A stretch of DNA of 64,000 nucleotides, from the NCBI RefSeq assembly GCF_003369915.1, contig NC_046674.1, positions 3,348,001 through 3,412,000 on the forward strand, in the 5' to 3' direction. The notes under the pieces were generated by a model. That model ran no database searches and was not told the origin of the DNA. It was given only the letters and a program-made list of their open reading frames with translations. A program made the translations under genes and the position numbers. This stretch comes from Drosophila miranda (lineage: Eukaryota > Arthropoda > Insecta > Diptera > Drosophilidae). Each line of letters opens with the position of its first letter. Position 1 is the stretch's first letter. Below, one piece after another: positions 27,121-41,984 of this stretch.

Positions 27121-30100
27121 ACCTATCTATATCTCTTGTTCACTCCCTGTACGAGAATCTCTTGGCCCGTTTTTATGAACTGCTTGAGGAGGCTGTGCCC
27201 CCCATTTTCCCTTCCATCCCCCAGATGGGGCGCACACTTCTAAACAAATTGGGTGTCAAAAAGTGCGCACATTTCAAAAGATTTAACCGTTTTCCAGGCC
27301 GCCTTCTTGCCGCTGCCTTTGATCTTAGCCGCCCCCAACTGCAGACGCCGTTCATGTGGTTGCCACGAGTTGTGGCTACCGATCTGAAGGCAGGAGGCAG
27401 GCGGAGGAGTCTCAGTGGCAGTGCCTTCTTGGTGCTCTGCACAGTGGGGTGAAGCTAGTGCTGTTTAATGGCTATTAAAAATCACAGACCTCTAAATATT
27501 AGATTGTTTAATGGGATAATACTTAAAAAAGATTTCAAAAATTTGGGGGCTCAACCATAAATGATGAGACAACGTAAGTTATAGCAGGGACATATACATA
27601 GATTACGGGTACTCCTTATCCACATTATCATAGATTTGAATTGATTGAAACATCCCTCCCGCATTAGCCACTGTGCCATCCATCAGATCTGCTCTTTTCC
27701 ACTCTCCATATAAACACTCTCCTCTATATTTTTTATCTGATTCGCTTTTAATATACCACGCGCCTCGCGTACTCTGTGAAAAAGCGTCAACACTGCAATA
27801 AAAAAGAACAATTTTCGCCAAACACGAGCCCTGTCTGGGGGCTGTTTTTTAGCAGAGCAGAACCGGCCACGGAATGGAACAGAAACAGAACTCCCTAGGA
27901 TGGTATTACAACTACAAAGAGATCGGGAGATCAATCCGAGCGCATCGCAATCGCAACTGTAGCGGAGTATTGAGTTGTCTGTGCGAAGCCGCAGGCGGGG
28001 ATTAGCCCGAACAGACAATTGAATGGAGGATTTGGTAGCTGTTATATGCTGGGATACACTGGGACTGGGGTATGCTCGTACACATAGATAGATGCCACCG
28101 TGCTTGAGTTCCCATTGTAAGCATTCTAGGCATATATTCTTTCGGAAGGTGTCTAAAGCGGCTCCCGCCTCTGGATAGCTGGATATAGGAGATCCCTGGC
28201 TGGGTAGTATCTATCTGTCTGTCTATCTGTCTTTTGGTTTTTTGTTGGCCCATTTGCCGATGCTTTGTTGGGTAATTGTTTGTTTACGAATTGGCAACAG
28301 AACAGCAGCCGCCCAGACAAAAGGCCATGGCCAGGTCGAATTTTATAGATCATCGGGTTCACACACGTACCAAAAAAATGAATCAAATTGGAAATCGGAA
28401 AGCTGCAATAACAAAATGATCATCATCGGATGATCGGCCTCATCCTCAGCCTCAATCGCAGCCCCAGTGTCTTTCAATCTTCTCCCTGTCGGAGCAGGAG
28501 GGCTGTCAAATTATTTCTGGTTGCCCATTCTGCTCGCCTCGTTTATCGTTTTTTGATTGTTTCTTTTTCTACATTTTCTGTTTTTCTTCTCTTCTCTTCT
28601 CTTTTCTTTTTCTGTTGGTGCCTTTTCCGCTGGCGTTTCCCCGACTAATTATGCCTGACATTAATGTCACTCTGTATTAAATATAGCGCGCCGCAGATTT
28701 CGAGGCTCTTTTGCTCCATCTCCTAGCTGCCGTTCGCTCCATTTCATATTTGGGAGTACGGGCCCTGCCCTGCGTTATGGAGATCCGGGGATCGGTATCC
28801 GTGGACTGTGGGGGCCGCCTCTTCCTCGGCAACGTGTTGACAGCAAGTGACAGACACATTCATTAGGCGGAATGATTCATATTGGAGGGGATGGATGCTG
28901 TATAGGAATGGCTATGGAAATGGGTACGGGTAGGGGTAGGGGTTGGGGTAGGAGTATGGGTATGGGGCACTGATCTGACAAATGGTCGACTAATTTGAAG
29001 AGCATTAGACCAGATGATTTAGGGATTTGACTTGCGGCTAGTTGAGTTATTGAGTCAATAAAATGCATGGGTGATACATAGTCGGGTCATGATGAATGGG
29101 TGAAACATTGTGGAAGACTACATGAATTTAAGTGCCCATCGATTTGCGATTGGATCAAAAGAGTTTTGATTAAAAGATGACCTTTCGAAATTAGCAAAAA
29201 TGACTACTAAAAGTTTTTCATTACTCGTACTCCTTGAATTACTCCTTCCCAAATCAATATTCAATCCTTTCCTACCCTTTCTTTATAATCGAATATTTTT
29301 CTGCTGGTCGTTATGTCAATCCCTGAACCAATTTTAACTTATTGGATGAAATGGCAATGGTCAAACCAATTATGGATTACGTCCTCAAGTCCATATGCGC
29401 GAATAATATTTTGACAGTAAATATTGCTCTTGCAGGAATCTCAGGGGAAGGCACTAGGGTGGTGTGGGCAGTGTGGGTGGCTATGTGTGGTTTGGTGTGG
29501 ATATCGCACATCATTTCATATGCAGGCCGTGGGCACAGCTTGGACACGAAATGGGCGCGGCCAAGTAGCCGCCGGTTGCTTGGACAGAGAGGGCGACAAT
29601 GCGGAAAATTGTGCAATCGATTGGAGGGAGCCAGAGCCACAACGGACCACAACACAAAAAAAGGGGGAGAACTTGGGGCTCGAGCCATATGTTAAATCAG
29701 AGAAGAAATCAGGAGTGGAACTTCCATGGGGAAATGGGGATGGAGCCATGTGCGTGGGAGCCTGATTGTTTTTTATCCATAACAAGCCCGAGGTCACAAT
29801 TTATAATAGACTCTCGACTCCATCTCGGTGCAAAGACTGGTATATATTTATATACATATTTTGTATCTATTGCACAGGTGCCAGGGTTCACAAGCCAAGG
29901 CGGAGTCGTGGCAGTGGCACACAGCCTCGAAGTTGGTGGAAATTCTTTGGAAATTCTATAGAATTTTAGTTTTTGGGCATTCCCGGGCTTCCTGGCTCCC
30001 GCCCCTCTAATGCTGCACCATCTGCATACAGTAAATTATACAATGAATGCGTAACCATAAAACCTGTCCCTCTCTCTCAGTCCCAGTCCGGACTTAGAGA

Positions 30101-33100
30101 CCAATTCAAATTCAAGTGTCATGCTATTTTTGGGCAAACACACACAGAAAAATTTGTCGCAGGGTTGCCTCAAGTGGCAGCAGCCCAAAACCAAGAGACT
30201 CCAAAGCGAGACGAGGCCCTAGTCGGACCAGACTGCCGGGCGACACTTTTGTGGACGTCATTCCCTAGCCCTTGCCCTCGTCATAGTATTTGCTCATGTT
30301 ACATCTTCGGCAGCCTCGATCGATTCAGGGTCTGGTCTGGCCTGGCCTGCGCTTACATTGTTTCTACTACTGGACAGTGATTAAAGATGTGACAGAAACT
30401 GGATTTTATATTAAATATATACGATAAGGAGGCTGCATTTTTCAATGGTAATCTTCCCTTAAATTGGAATTAACTTTACTATTTCTACTGGATATTGTTA
30501 AAATACTTGAAATACCTAAGGTTCATCCATGCCAAGCTCAGGCGTTCATTTGATTGATAATATCCCTAAGAAGTAGAAATATCTTAAGTCTTTCATTTGT
30601 TGTTAGCTCTACAACCACTGTGCCTGCAGTATCGTTCTCTTGCTGGAGAGAGCAGACCGGATGATCTTGGGCCTGCTCCTAGCACTTAATTGTTGGTCAT
30701 GCCCTGACGCTGCATTTATTTATGGTTTTCTTAATGAGTCTCATATTTATTACACAGAGGACCAACGACGGACCACGGACTACGGACAACGGGCAGAGAG
30801 TTATCCACACGTTTATCATCCACACACACTCGTACAGACACACATCCCTCTGAATGGGTCAGGGGAAATACGTGTCACATTTCATTAACGGGCTCCCAAT
30901 CGAATGGAAATGAGTATTAAAATGGGAACGTCTCCGTCTATGTGTCCGTCTCGAGACATTTCAGTATCGAGTGTAACTTGACTATGTACTTGAAATTGCA
31001 TGAAATTATTTGTCGTATTCGACTTAACACTTATTCCGGTCGGAAATGGCCCGTAAAGGATATTGCATTTGAATGGGTCATTCATTCATTCATTTGACTA
31101 TATGTAGATACTTGTATTTGTTTTGGATGTTCGATTTGGTTACGCTCTGCTAGGAGGAATTCAAGAGGGAAGTGGGATGACATTGGCAGACATTGGTATG
31201 AAGTGGCAGAGCCATTTGAATTGAGCGCTAACCTAATTAGAGAATCCTCTGGATAACGCTTTCCGACATAATCCTCCGTGGCATTGGCATTGCAAATAAA
31301 CATAAGCCATGGGCGAGGTTTCCCAATATCCCATCTGCTGCCTTATGCTGGCAATCAAACCCAATCCTTCCTCCACAATCAATTAACTCTCCATCTCCTA
31401 TCCATCCCCAGCTTCTCTTCATCATCGTCTGCCCCTTTATCTCGTGGAACACCTTTAAGCCCACACCCACAGACAGACCGAAAAGAACAGACAGAACAGC
31501 CTCTGGGCACAAATTGATAACATTGTAACATTGAATTTTCTGCATATAAATGAATTAATTTTCTGTCATCGGATGGGATGTTGGATGTCCTGTGTTCTGC
31601 TGCCTGTCTCTCATTGTGGCATCCCTTCTTCTGCTTCTGCTTCTGCTTTTGCTTCTGCGGCTGCGGGCATTGTGTACTGGGCTAATTTCCATAAACCCCC
31701 CTGAAGAAGTCGCAACGCCATTGTTATGCTAAAGTTTGCTCTACGAAAGGGGTTGCTGCTCTCGATTTCGAGGACCACCAGCCTCGAGTGGGAATCCGCT
31801 AACAAATTGTTTGGTAGCCAGCGGCCTCGGAGGATAAGCTCACCACCAAACCAAATTGTTGCACAAATATCTTCACCAGAATCGAGTCCCAGCGCGCACT
31901 CAAACAACGGAGAACAGAGCCATAGAATAATGGAAAAAAGAGCAACCCATGTAAGCACCTTAAATATATCGAAGCCCCTAAACCTGCATTTGATATTGTG
32001 TTGGATGGATGTCTCTCCCATCTGAAAAAAGGGAGAGGAGAGTGTAACTGTGTTCTCGCATGGACCTAATCGCGCGTGTGTAAGAGATGGTGTATGGTAT
32101 ACAGTCTATTCTTCGTTCTTCCGAGCTGCTTATTGTATTGTGCAGTTTTTCTTCCCCTGCAATTGCCTGTGAAATTGCATTGAAATGAGAATTGCATTAG
32201 CTCCCCTTCCTCCCGGACGACCGACCGACCGACCGATACAGTAGCAACTGGGAAGATCGCCGTGAACAACAGCAGATCGACGCCCCGGCAGTCCTGTCAA
32301 TCACAGCAGATATAGACGGATGGACAGACGATCGGGTAGGATAGGATAGAATAGAGTGAGGAGTGTAAGGTGTTCGCTGTCAGATTTTCTCCAAAACAAA
32401 TCGCTATAAATTTTATACGCTTCTCGAAACTTTATTTTATGGCTGTGGCAACAATGGCCAAAAAAAAGAAGAGGAAAACGGGAGAAAATTTAGGGAAAAT
32501 ATACGTACTAGCTGAATGGAACGCCGTTAATTTACGAGATATACTCCCCATGGTTTTTTTCGGTTCTATTCGTTCGATTTTTGTGTATACAAAATACCAG
32601 AACAGAGCAGCTATCTCTAGAGTGCAGAGATCGTGCAACGGACTCGGAGGTTTGCTTCTACCGAAGGCTTCCACAAGTATTCGTGAGAATTTGAAATAAA
32701 ACACACTGCAACCAGAACGGAGGCGTGCTACAAAGTGCACAGAGGTGGAGCGGAAGGGGTACAGGAGATCAATCGAATCTCTCAACTGTAACCAGAATTA
32801 TCCATGTTTTGTGTAGCAGAAGCTCATCTGGGGGGATGGTCCCAAGATCTGCAATCCCTTCTGCCTACGCATCTGTTTGGATACATATAAATGTGTATAT
32901 TATATTTTCGCGGAATGCAAGTGCCATAAAATCCACACATTATTCTCCACTTTGTGGACCCCATTACGAGTTCTACGCCCCTGCTTATGAAAAACCATCT
33001 CCAACTCCTTGGCATCCACAGATGCCAGCGACATGCCACAAATGGACTGCCAGCCGCCCCTCCACACATCCCATTTTACATCCATCTCTCGGATAGATAG

Positions 33101-36100
33101 TGACAGGAGACGACCCCAAATTCTCAGCGATAGACCCGCGCGACCCACCCGGACCCGGACATGTGTCAAATCAGCGCGTTGAATGTTTGTGGAGCATTTA
33201 ACAAATATTTTCATGTAATTTGGTAAACTAATTGTTGCTCCTTCTTATGGTATTTGTTGCTGCTGCTCCTTCTATGATTTTTGTTTTGACAATAAGGCAT
33301 TTGTAGCTTTTCAGCCATGAGGAGGGGCCCACAATGCCATTCGATTTTGATTGACTTGGGCCTGACAGACAGTCGATGGTTCCAGTTTCAGTTGAGGTGG
33401 CAGGAGCAGGGGCAGTTCCCGTTTTATTCTTTTCAGGGGTTTTTCGGTATTCCTTTGCCATGTTGCATTATGCCTTAAATCGACATGTAATTGATATATT
33501 GGCTCCCGGCGCTCCTCTCTCCCCGATCCTCATCCCGATCCACCCACTAAACAGATGTTCTGCATGCTAATGTTTGTTTGCTTTTGGCTTGTTTTTTTTT
33601 TAAACTAGTGCTGATGCTTCGATCTACGGCTGCTGGAGTTTGCACTGGAGTCGATCCGCTGCGGTTTTCCATATGCAGATGGGGGAAAATGCTTAATTGG
33701 TTTGATATTGGAAAGTAATTAATAGTGACCAGAGCTTGGGATGGGATGGGGCCCATAAGAAGGTGTTCGGTTCTGCTTGAGTAATGCCATAGATTTGGAA
33801 GTATATATACATATCTTTTAGATGGATCCACCGTCTTCTACCCTCCACTTGGCACATTTCCCCAGCTCTTCTGCTTCCTTTCCTTGGATACGGAAACATT
33901 GCTCCCTGCATTCGCTCCTCCGCTGCAATCACTCAAAAATTCAATAGAAAATGCATAAAAACTCAAGCATGGTTTGTATATACAAATTTGTTTGCTGGCA
34001 ATTAACAAATTTAGGGGAAACAATATCATTAATTCCCAACAGTACAAAAATCAGAGTTTATTTCCAACAATAACACAAACATTAAATGTAGAAAGGAACT
34101 AGGTTTTGTTGTCCTAGGGCTGTCCAGAATCCCCCGCCTCTGGGCTGTATATCAAAACTCTAATAAGTGCAGAGGAGTACTGCCAGTGAGAGTGAGAAAG
34201 AGGGAGAGGGAGAGGGAGAGAGAGTGATGCTGTGGTATGGTTGATGGGGGTCCGTGGCAGATCATCAATCCGCCTGGGCACATGCCTCAAATGAGGGATA
34301 TGTTCCGATTGTGTTTTTTTTTCTGGGAAAAAACTGTCGACGCAACGTCTACGGTGTGCAGACAACAGGCAGAAGCAGTACTAGCACCAGCAGTCCATAA
34401 AAATCAGACGAGCGCATAATGGCAATAATCATTAAAGAAGGTGCAGAATACTGATGCTATTTATGGGCAAATCGTACTGACACGTGAATATGTATATACA
34501 GCACAGATACATATATGTGAAAAATTGCCAAATGGTTGAGGTTGTCTGCAGTAGCTGATGGAGGTATTGGGAGAGAGATTTTATAGAGATTGTTGATTCT
34601 TACACCTCTATATGCAATCACCACATTTCCTACGCAATCTTTTCATGCAATTTACTTGTCTCTACTTGAAAGAAAGTGCCCTTGACATTTGCCTTTTACT
34701 CCTACCTTTCCCCAATTACACACATGGTATGGGCCTCGCTTCAGCTTGAGCATTTCCTGTTTGTTTAACTGATTTCTTTCCTCTTTGCGGGAGAGGGCAG
34801 GGCTCTGTCTTTCCCCAACTTTCCAGCAATTTTTCCTCAACGATCGCTGCACAAAATGGCTTCCCAATTGTGCCAAAGGTAACCATCAACCATCCATGGC
34901 TGAGCCTTTATCTGTGGCTCTGGCACAACCACCCCGACAGACTAACCAAATATTGAGTTTTTCAATTAGCACCCCCAAAAAGTTGTGTCTACCTTTCAGC
35001 CCCTTGTGCACCCCTGGTCCATCCCTGCTACTGTGGAGGGAAAACTTCACCCTGCTCGATGCTGCATCGCCTTGATTCGCCTTTTCTCTTTCTCTCTCTC
35101 TCTCTCTCCCGCTTCCTCTCCCCCTCTGTGTCTCTGTTGCGCTGCACAGTGGTTGCCCTCTGCCTTGTGTTTGTCTAAAGGATCAGGCCTGTGTTTGCGT
35201 ATGGCCGCGTTAATTGCCCATAGTGGCAAGCGTTTAAAGCCGCCACAAATCCCCAAACCAATGAAATGTCGCCCCTTGCCACGTGTTTCTGCCTTTTTAC
35301 CTTCCGAGTACCCGGGGGATTCCTCAGATGCAGAGCCAGAGAATGAGAGTGAGAGTGAGTGGAAAAACTTTTCAAACTTGCTTCGTTTGTGTGTTAAAAA
35401 GATGAAGCGAATGGATCTGGAGCGACTCCTTGTTGTTTGCCTGCCGCTTGTCGCTTGTTTTTCATGTTGTAAAGTTAATTATAAATTAAATATTGATTCG
35501 GGCCGTGTGACGTGTGCCGTGTGCCGTGTGCCATGGATCGACCAGTCTCGTTGCATTTCTCTCGCATTTTGCCATATTTTCCATTTGTAATTTTTTAACC
35601 ATCCGCTCGCCATAAAATTGATTGGTCACGTATGATTTATTAATATTTTCTTTTCATTACGCATACGCCGCGTGGGCAGGCAACGACAGCAGCTGTTTTA
35701 ATTGGTTTAAAATTTCCAATGAAATTCAATTGAAACCCGCTGCTGAAATTGCTGCTACTGCTGCAATTTGGCCCGCAGTGGTCTGAGGTTTAATGGGCCA
35801 CAGTTGTTCCATAATTTGCATATGCCTATCCAGAGTTTTCCATAGAGTCGGTTTCGAAATGCAACCGAATGTTTGTACGACAGACTGGTGTCTTCTGAGC
35901 AACCCATCAAATGAATGTGGTTTCGTAGATTACTTTAATCAGTCTTAGTCATCTTTTAATTGGGAATATGGGAATCTTTATAAATAGATCCATTTAAAGC
36001 TATCTGTAGATCTGTAGGAATAATGGATTCATTTCTTTTCTTACCATATTGACAAATTACAATATTATGACTATAATTAAAGATCTTTAATGCAAGACAA

Positions 36101-37719
36101 GATGGATTTCGTTAGTACTCTTAATTGGATGTCCCTTCCTGTGAAATAGGGAATCAATGATGGGTTCAATGATGGGTTCAATGATGATTTTTTTCTGATG
36201 TTCTTAATCTAAATTTCTGCCTAAGTTTGAATGGATTATGGTTTAATTTTAATGGGAATAAACCTCAGATCAGACTTGTAGATCGACCAAATTTCACTAT
36301 TTCACATTTGTGAGTATCCCCAGTAAGATTTTGATTGAAAGAATCTGCCAAAGCGAAATATTGAAGTAGCGACGGCAAAACCAAAAATATGCACTGTCCA
36401 CACAAGCACACACACACTCCAGGCACAAACTCGGAACACACACACTGAAAACCATTTGTATCTATGTGTGCTGACAGGTAAAAGCACCCAAGACGGACTG
36501 ACAAACGGATGGACAGACAGGTCGGAACGGGTCGTTGGATCGCATTGGATCGGGTTGGGGCTGAGTGAACGGTATGGTCTTGCTGGAAGTAATTTATGTG
36601 CGGGCTGCGGCGGCGGCGTCGGCGGCCATCGGTTATACGGCAACGGAGAGGCAATGGCCACACAGATTGACCGACTGGTCGCTCATCAGAAGGTGGGGTG
36701 ATACGAAGGGCCATCGCCATCGCCATCCATGCGATCTGTAGTTAACCACTGGCTGTAGCTATAGATGTGGCAGGAGAGTCGAGAGTCGGATTGAGTCAAG
36801 AGGCAGACACTGCGGCCCGAACGAGTTGAAATGTTCAATTGCCAATTGTTGTAGATGCTCTTCCTCTGGCTTTTGCCACTGCCTCTGCCTCTGCCTCTGT
36901 CTCTGCTGGCGTCGACTGCTCCCTCTCTCTGACTGCATGTGTATCTGTGAGATACTTTTTTATCTGCTGCGCAGTTAACGCTGCCGCTGTCGCTCTTCTG
37001 TGGGCGTGGCCTAGCACTCATACGAATTTTGCCAAAATACTTTTTGTCGCTCAATTTGAATCAGCTCCTTCCGTTCGCTCCCCTGACACTGCCACTGCTG
37101 CGGCTGCTGCCTGCCACAGCGGCACGCCCCAGTTAGATACATAAATATTTATAAACTTTAGATACTTTTCGCTTGGGTTTTGCTGCCAAGGTGTGAACTC
37201 AGAATGAAATACGGAGAGAGAGAGAAAAAGAGCGCCAAAGAGGGAGATAAGATACGAGTAGATGGGGGAAAAAAGGTGCAAAATATTTTTCAGGCAGATT
37301 ATGAAAAAGTTTTGCTAAACGACAAAACAAGAAGAAATGCCATGGAAAGAAAAGAAAGAAATTGCAAATGGCTGCCACCTGGAAATGGGTCTACACTCAG
37401 GGAAAACTATACCTAAGATATGTGCACTTTAACAGGTAATCGAAAGTTCAAAATTACTTCAAAATTAATAGTATCTGATGACAAATTTTTGCATTTGAAT
37501 ATCCCAAGATTTTATTCGTATTCAAAAGATATTTTTTAGGTTTTGGCTTGCCTTTGGTGCTATACTAAAAAATATTATAAAATAAAAGTGTATTGACGTT
37601 TTTTCCCGGTGTAGCTGATACTTTTTGCCAGAGATTTCTGTGATTTTTTTACAATCCGCAATGACCTGGCGACTCTCTTTAATCTATTCTGCATAATTTT
37701 GCTAATTTTCACTGTTTAT

Positions 37720-38110
37720 TATACCCGATACTCAAAATGAGCATAAGGGTATATTAGATTTGTGGGGAAAGTGGATTTGTGTAACGCCCAGAAGGAATCG
37801 TTTCCGACCCCATAAAATACATATATTCTTGATCAGCATCAATAGCCGAGTCGATTGAGCCATGCCTGTCTGTCCGTCTGTCCGTCCCGAGAAGCGCCTA
37901 GATCTCAGATACTATAAGAGCTATAGAAGCCAAAATTTGTTTCAAGACTCCTGTGATAACGCGCCCCTGTGGCATCCACGATTTTGAAGATATGCGAAAT
38001 CCGAAAATCGTAAAGAATGACCACGTCTACCAAACTGCAGAAACTGTAATTTCTGCCTCCATCTCTCTCATACTCTCTGTGTCTTCAAAGTTTACTGAGT
38101 ATCGGGCATA
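37720..38110. mobile_element. 391-bp relative of the TATACCCGATACT element
   Basis: Ends are TATACCCGATACT (37720-37732) and AGTATCGGGCATA (38098-38110, one mismatch). The left end is a hairpin with GCATAAGGGTATA at about 37741-37753. GGAATCGTTTCCGACCCC, AGCCGAGTCGATTGAGCC and a CTGTCCGTCTGTCCGTC run match, inverted, the right part of 5512-6560. The triple internal repeat is absent, so this is an internally deleted or shorter version. Confidence 0.72.
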
Positions 38111-41100
38111 AATGTAGTGTCGCAGCCTTAGCAGCGACTCACAGCGTTCCCACTCGTTTTTGCCATCGATTTGCCCCCGAAACCCCCATCCCATATTCCC
38201 CCATCATCATGAGCCACCTTCTTTTATTGTCTTTGTGTTTGTGTCAATAATCGAGTTTTCCTCCGCGCTTTTTTTTCTGCATGTTTGTGTTGTAATTGCT
38301 TTGATTTTTGGCTAAAAATTGTACGAGTATTTGAAATTTTAATTGTAAAAATATTGCTATGGATTATGCGATTGATTTGTTATTAAACGGAAGTCATGAA
38401 AATTGATTACATTGATTACATTTGAAATTGTTTTCATTCCGTCCGTACTTTCTGTCCGTCTATTGTTGTTATTTATTTGAAATGTATCCGGCGGATGAAT
38501 TGTGCACGCATTCAGATACGAGCACATGTTCGCAATGCAATGCATTTTGATATTTTTTAATGAAGCCTGAAACATTTTCATTTCAATTTCCATTTCCATT
38601 TCCATAGCAATTTCCATTCGGATGGCTCGCATTTGATTGCCAATTTTTGTTTGTTATTCAACGATTTGTTCTAAAACTTTATGATGCATGGATTTGTGTA
38701 ATATTTCAATTAAATAGTCAATGGCATCATTTGAATAAATACTCGTATCTGAATGTATCTAGATAATCTGCGTGTGTGTATGTTTCGCTCGGGTTAATTA
38801 ACTTTTATGAAATGAAAATGTTTGGATAGATGGATTAACTTTTTTGCTGGGGCTGCTTCTTTGATTGACTGCTAATTTGATAGGAAAATACGGGATTAAT
38901 ATCAAGTTGAAGATGGTGTTTATAATAAAGAAATGAGGATAGAGTGTGTATAATACAAGTTTTTCGGTATGCCATGCCTCTCTCCCTTTTTCTATCTCTA
39001 TCTCTCTCTCTTTCTCTCCCACTCTCTCTCTTTTTTTTGGTCGGAGATTCAATTAGTTTATGTTCTATATGTGATTCTGCCGCCTTTTTCCTTCTTCTCA
39101 AAGTAAACACCCATAAAGCGATTATTGATTATACGATCTTTGAAGGAGCATATAAAGAACCAGCTCGAAACTGCTGAAATTGAATTTCCAGGGAGTAAAA
39201 CTAATTAAATAGAAGCACTCTGGTGGCCAGCGTCCGAGCAGCAGCAGCAGAAGAAGCCTGGAACTCTGGCAGATAGTCGCCATTGCGACTGCCAATTAAA
39301 AAGGCAACAGACTGTAGCTGTGGACTGGAGGACTGCACAGGGACAGGGACTGGGACTGGAATTGGGTCTGGGTCTGGGACAGAAGCAGGAGCAGGAGCAG
39401 GAGCAGGAGCTGGAAGCAGGGAGCAGGGAGCGGGTAGCAATGGCTACACACAAAAACTGAAACTGGAAATTCGAATTCGGGGCATAAGTGACAATTCAAT
39501 AAGCCATGACGTGCCCAAATGTTTATTTAGCATATAGCGACGGGCGAATGAGCGACGCTTCGCTGCGAAGGCAAAGGCAATCCCACATCCAATATAGGGG
39601 AAGCGATGCTTCTTCTGCGGAAGTGGATGAAGGGACTGCGACTATGTCTGCCTTTAAACGGTGGTACATTTCAGGCAGACAATTCACTCGACCCAGCATC
39701 ATGATCATCATCATCATCATCATGAACAGCAGCCTCGTTGGCCGCCACTTTCATAAAATGTCTCTGCTGCGGTGGTTCCTCCGATTCAACGATTCCTCTG
39801 GCTGTTGAAGAGAGATGAAATGTTTATTTAGGACAAATTGTCTTGGCTTGTCAGAGAGAGAGAGAGAGTGTGGGCAGCAGGAAATTGCTCATTGCAAGGC
39901 GGTGGTTGAGTTTGAGGGTTACCATGTAATATACAACCACTACCTTGTTAAAACTGTTTGCCGACACACCACAAAATGTGGGTTTGTCCATTAATATGCC
40001 TCATTGGGAGACGGAGATGGAGATGGAGAAGGAGACACGCGTCCAGTAATCATTTTCATGGGCGTTACTTGTCAAATTGACTGCAAAATCTATCCAAACT
40101 GTTGACATGTGGCTTGCCTTGTGGATCCATCCCCATCTTCATCGCCAGCAGCCTTGGATGCATCTTTCCGTTTCACTTTTTAGCTGCTTTAGCGTCGACT
40201 TCTTTTTTTGGCTCAATATGTTTGCTTAGCCGCGCGCCATTGACGACACGTCGTCCGCCGTCTCCCAGCTGCGCCTGCAACGCTCCACTAATTTCCTTAA
40301 TCTTCAGACACATATTCGGATACAGATACAGATACTTTTGCGGCTGTTGATTTTCCAATGTGTTTTCATTGCCCATCAACTGCATAATTAATTGCCGCCC
40401 GCCAAATGCGAGTGAGTATCTGACAGATAGGTTTTTAATAATCTCGCTGATAGCTACTTGTGGCCCGTTGATAAGTATCTCACTCAAGTGGCCTGCATGT
40501 GACGGGATACTTATTTGATCACTTAATTGGATGGCAAATGATTCTTTGTGCATTCGAAAGATAGTTTTGTCGAAGGGGAAGTAGCATTATGTTGAGACTG
40601 CTGAATGTGAAGATAATTTTTGATATTTATAAATATCTTTAGAGCATTGTAACTCCCAAGATACTTATGAAATATGTGGATATATTGTGAGTGTTATATT
40701 TCCTCAAGTCACGTCCTGGTACCTTTCCCCCTTTGCTACTACTTTCCGCAGATTCCTTGCAGCAGCTTCTTGGCCTTCAACATCTTCGCATTTGTCATCC
40801 TTGTCGTCGTCGGCGTGGTCTCCGTCGCTGCCGCTGCAGTTGTTTTTCCAATGTAAATATTTAAATATTTTCAAGACAAACATTTGCCTGTTGTCTCTGA
40901 AAATATGTTGATAAAACATTTGCTCGGTAAACTGGTTAAAAATTACAACAATTCCCCGCCCCGCCCCGTCGCTGTCGCCGTTCCCGTGTCTCAGCCACAA
41001 CCACGGCCTGCGACTGTGCCACCGCTGACATTGGCATTTGTTTTATTAATTTTCTCAACACTTTTTACGCAAGGCGTCGAAAAACAACGAACAGGCACGG

Positions 41101-41980
41101 GTCTGGGGCTGGGTCTGGGTCTGTACACGAAAATCCTCTGGAGAATGAATAGCAATATCTTTTTTTTTCCGATTTTTTGTGTGTGAGTGTTGCGTTCATT
41201 TTGCATCTGGTGGTTGCACAAATATGCAGTGGCTGCCCCCCGCCCTGTTTGTTGTTGCAACAATTGTTGTGGCTGATGCCTATTGTTCCTATAATTGCCC
41301 GAGAAGCTCGTGCAGACAGCGCGGCACCAAGCGCATCCCATGAGCAAAAAAAACTCAAAAAAAATAAAAATGAATAGAATGGAATCGAAATAGGAAGAAA
41401 AACGGACAGACAGAGGCAGATCACTTGGGCGTACTCTAATTTCAGCCAATTTGAGTTGTGGTCAAGTATTAGCAGTCCTCATCCCTGTCTGGAGTCCTCC
41501 CGTCCTTTGTCTACCATTCGATGAGGCCCGGCGGTCGGTCGATCTTCGCATTGCCAGCGAATGAATGAAGTCGCCCGTTCTGGAATCTCACATAACACAT
41601 TCCAATGGCCGCGGGCTGACATTAATTGTGGCGCAAACGATCGATTAGCAACATTTTAAAATTCATTAATGAATTGTTTCTCAAACAACGAAACAACCCT
41701 GTGGCTGTAGCCACAGAGCCACCGAGCACTCACCCATCGCACGCCCCATCATCTATGTACAATACATAAATAAGCAATACCATCCAGATTCCCATCCCAA
41801 TGCCCACGAACGCGCGCCCTCATGTCTATAGGAGACGGAGGGGCGTGAGCAGGTTGGGCAGAAGACGCAGACAGTTACTGCCAGAAGTTGTCAGCCACAA
41901 GGAACCAATGAAAATTTACCAAGTGGTGCAAGTGGTGCAAGCTAGTTTAGTTATAGAAAATACTTTTCACTTCACGCAAC
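38111..41980. other. Gene-poor region, part 2
   Basis: Noncoding as far as I can tell. Simple repeats: CATTTC-type (38578-38612), CT-rich (38985-39032), GGAGCA hexamer-like (39381-39412), ATC triplets (39700-39722), GA (39858-39872) and GGTCTG-like (41098-41123). Long frames over these tracts are artefacts of low complexity. Confidence 0.45.
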
Positions 41981-41984
41981 TACG

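Larger units (their letters stand above)
24925..37719. other. Gene-poor region right of Syx7, part 1
   Basis: No gene found in about 12.8 kb. Many open frames here are GC-rich chance frames without family motifs. Simple repeats include GAT/GGT triplets (26595-26639), CT then TA (27079-27120), GA (34186-34225), CT (35084-35109) and CGG-type (36602-36632). Extended unique sequence may hold enhancers of croc, an inference from the distance to any other gene. Confidence 0.5.

Noticed and set aside
26931..27452. 173-codon plus-strand ORF
   Set aside because: Runs through the CT/TA repeat with no domain or splice support.
28921..28966. GGGTAGGGGTAGG-like run resembling telomeric repeat
   Set aside because: Irregular spacing, and Drosophila telomeres are not made of simple G-rich repeats; plain low-complexity DNA.
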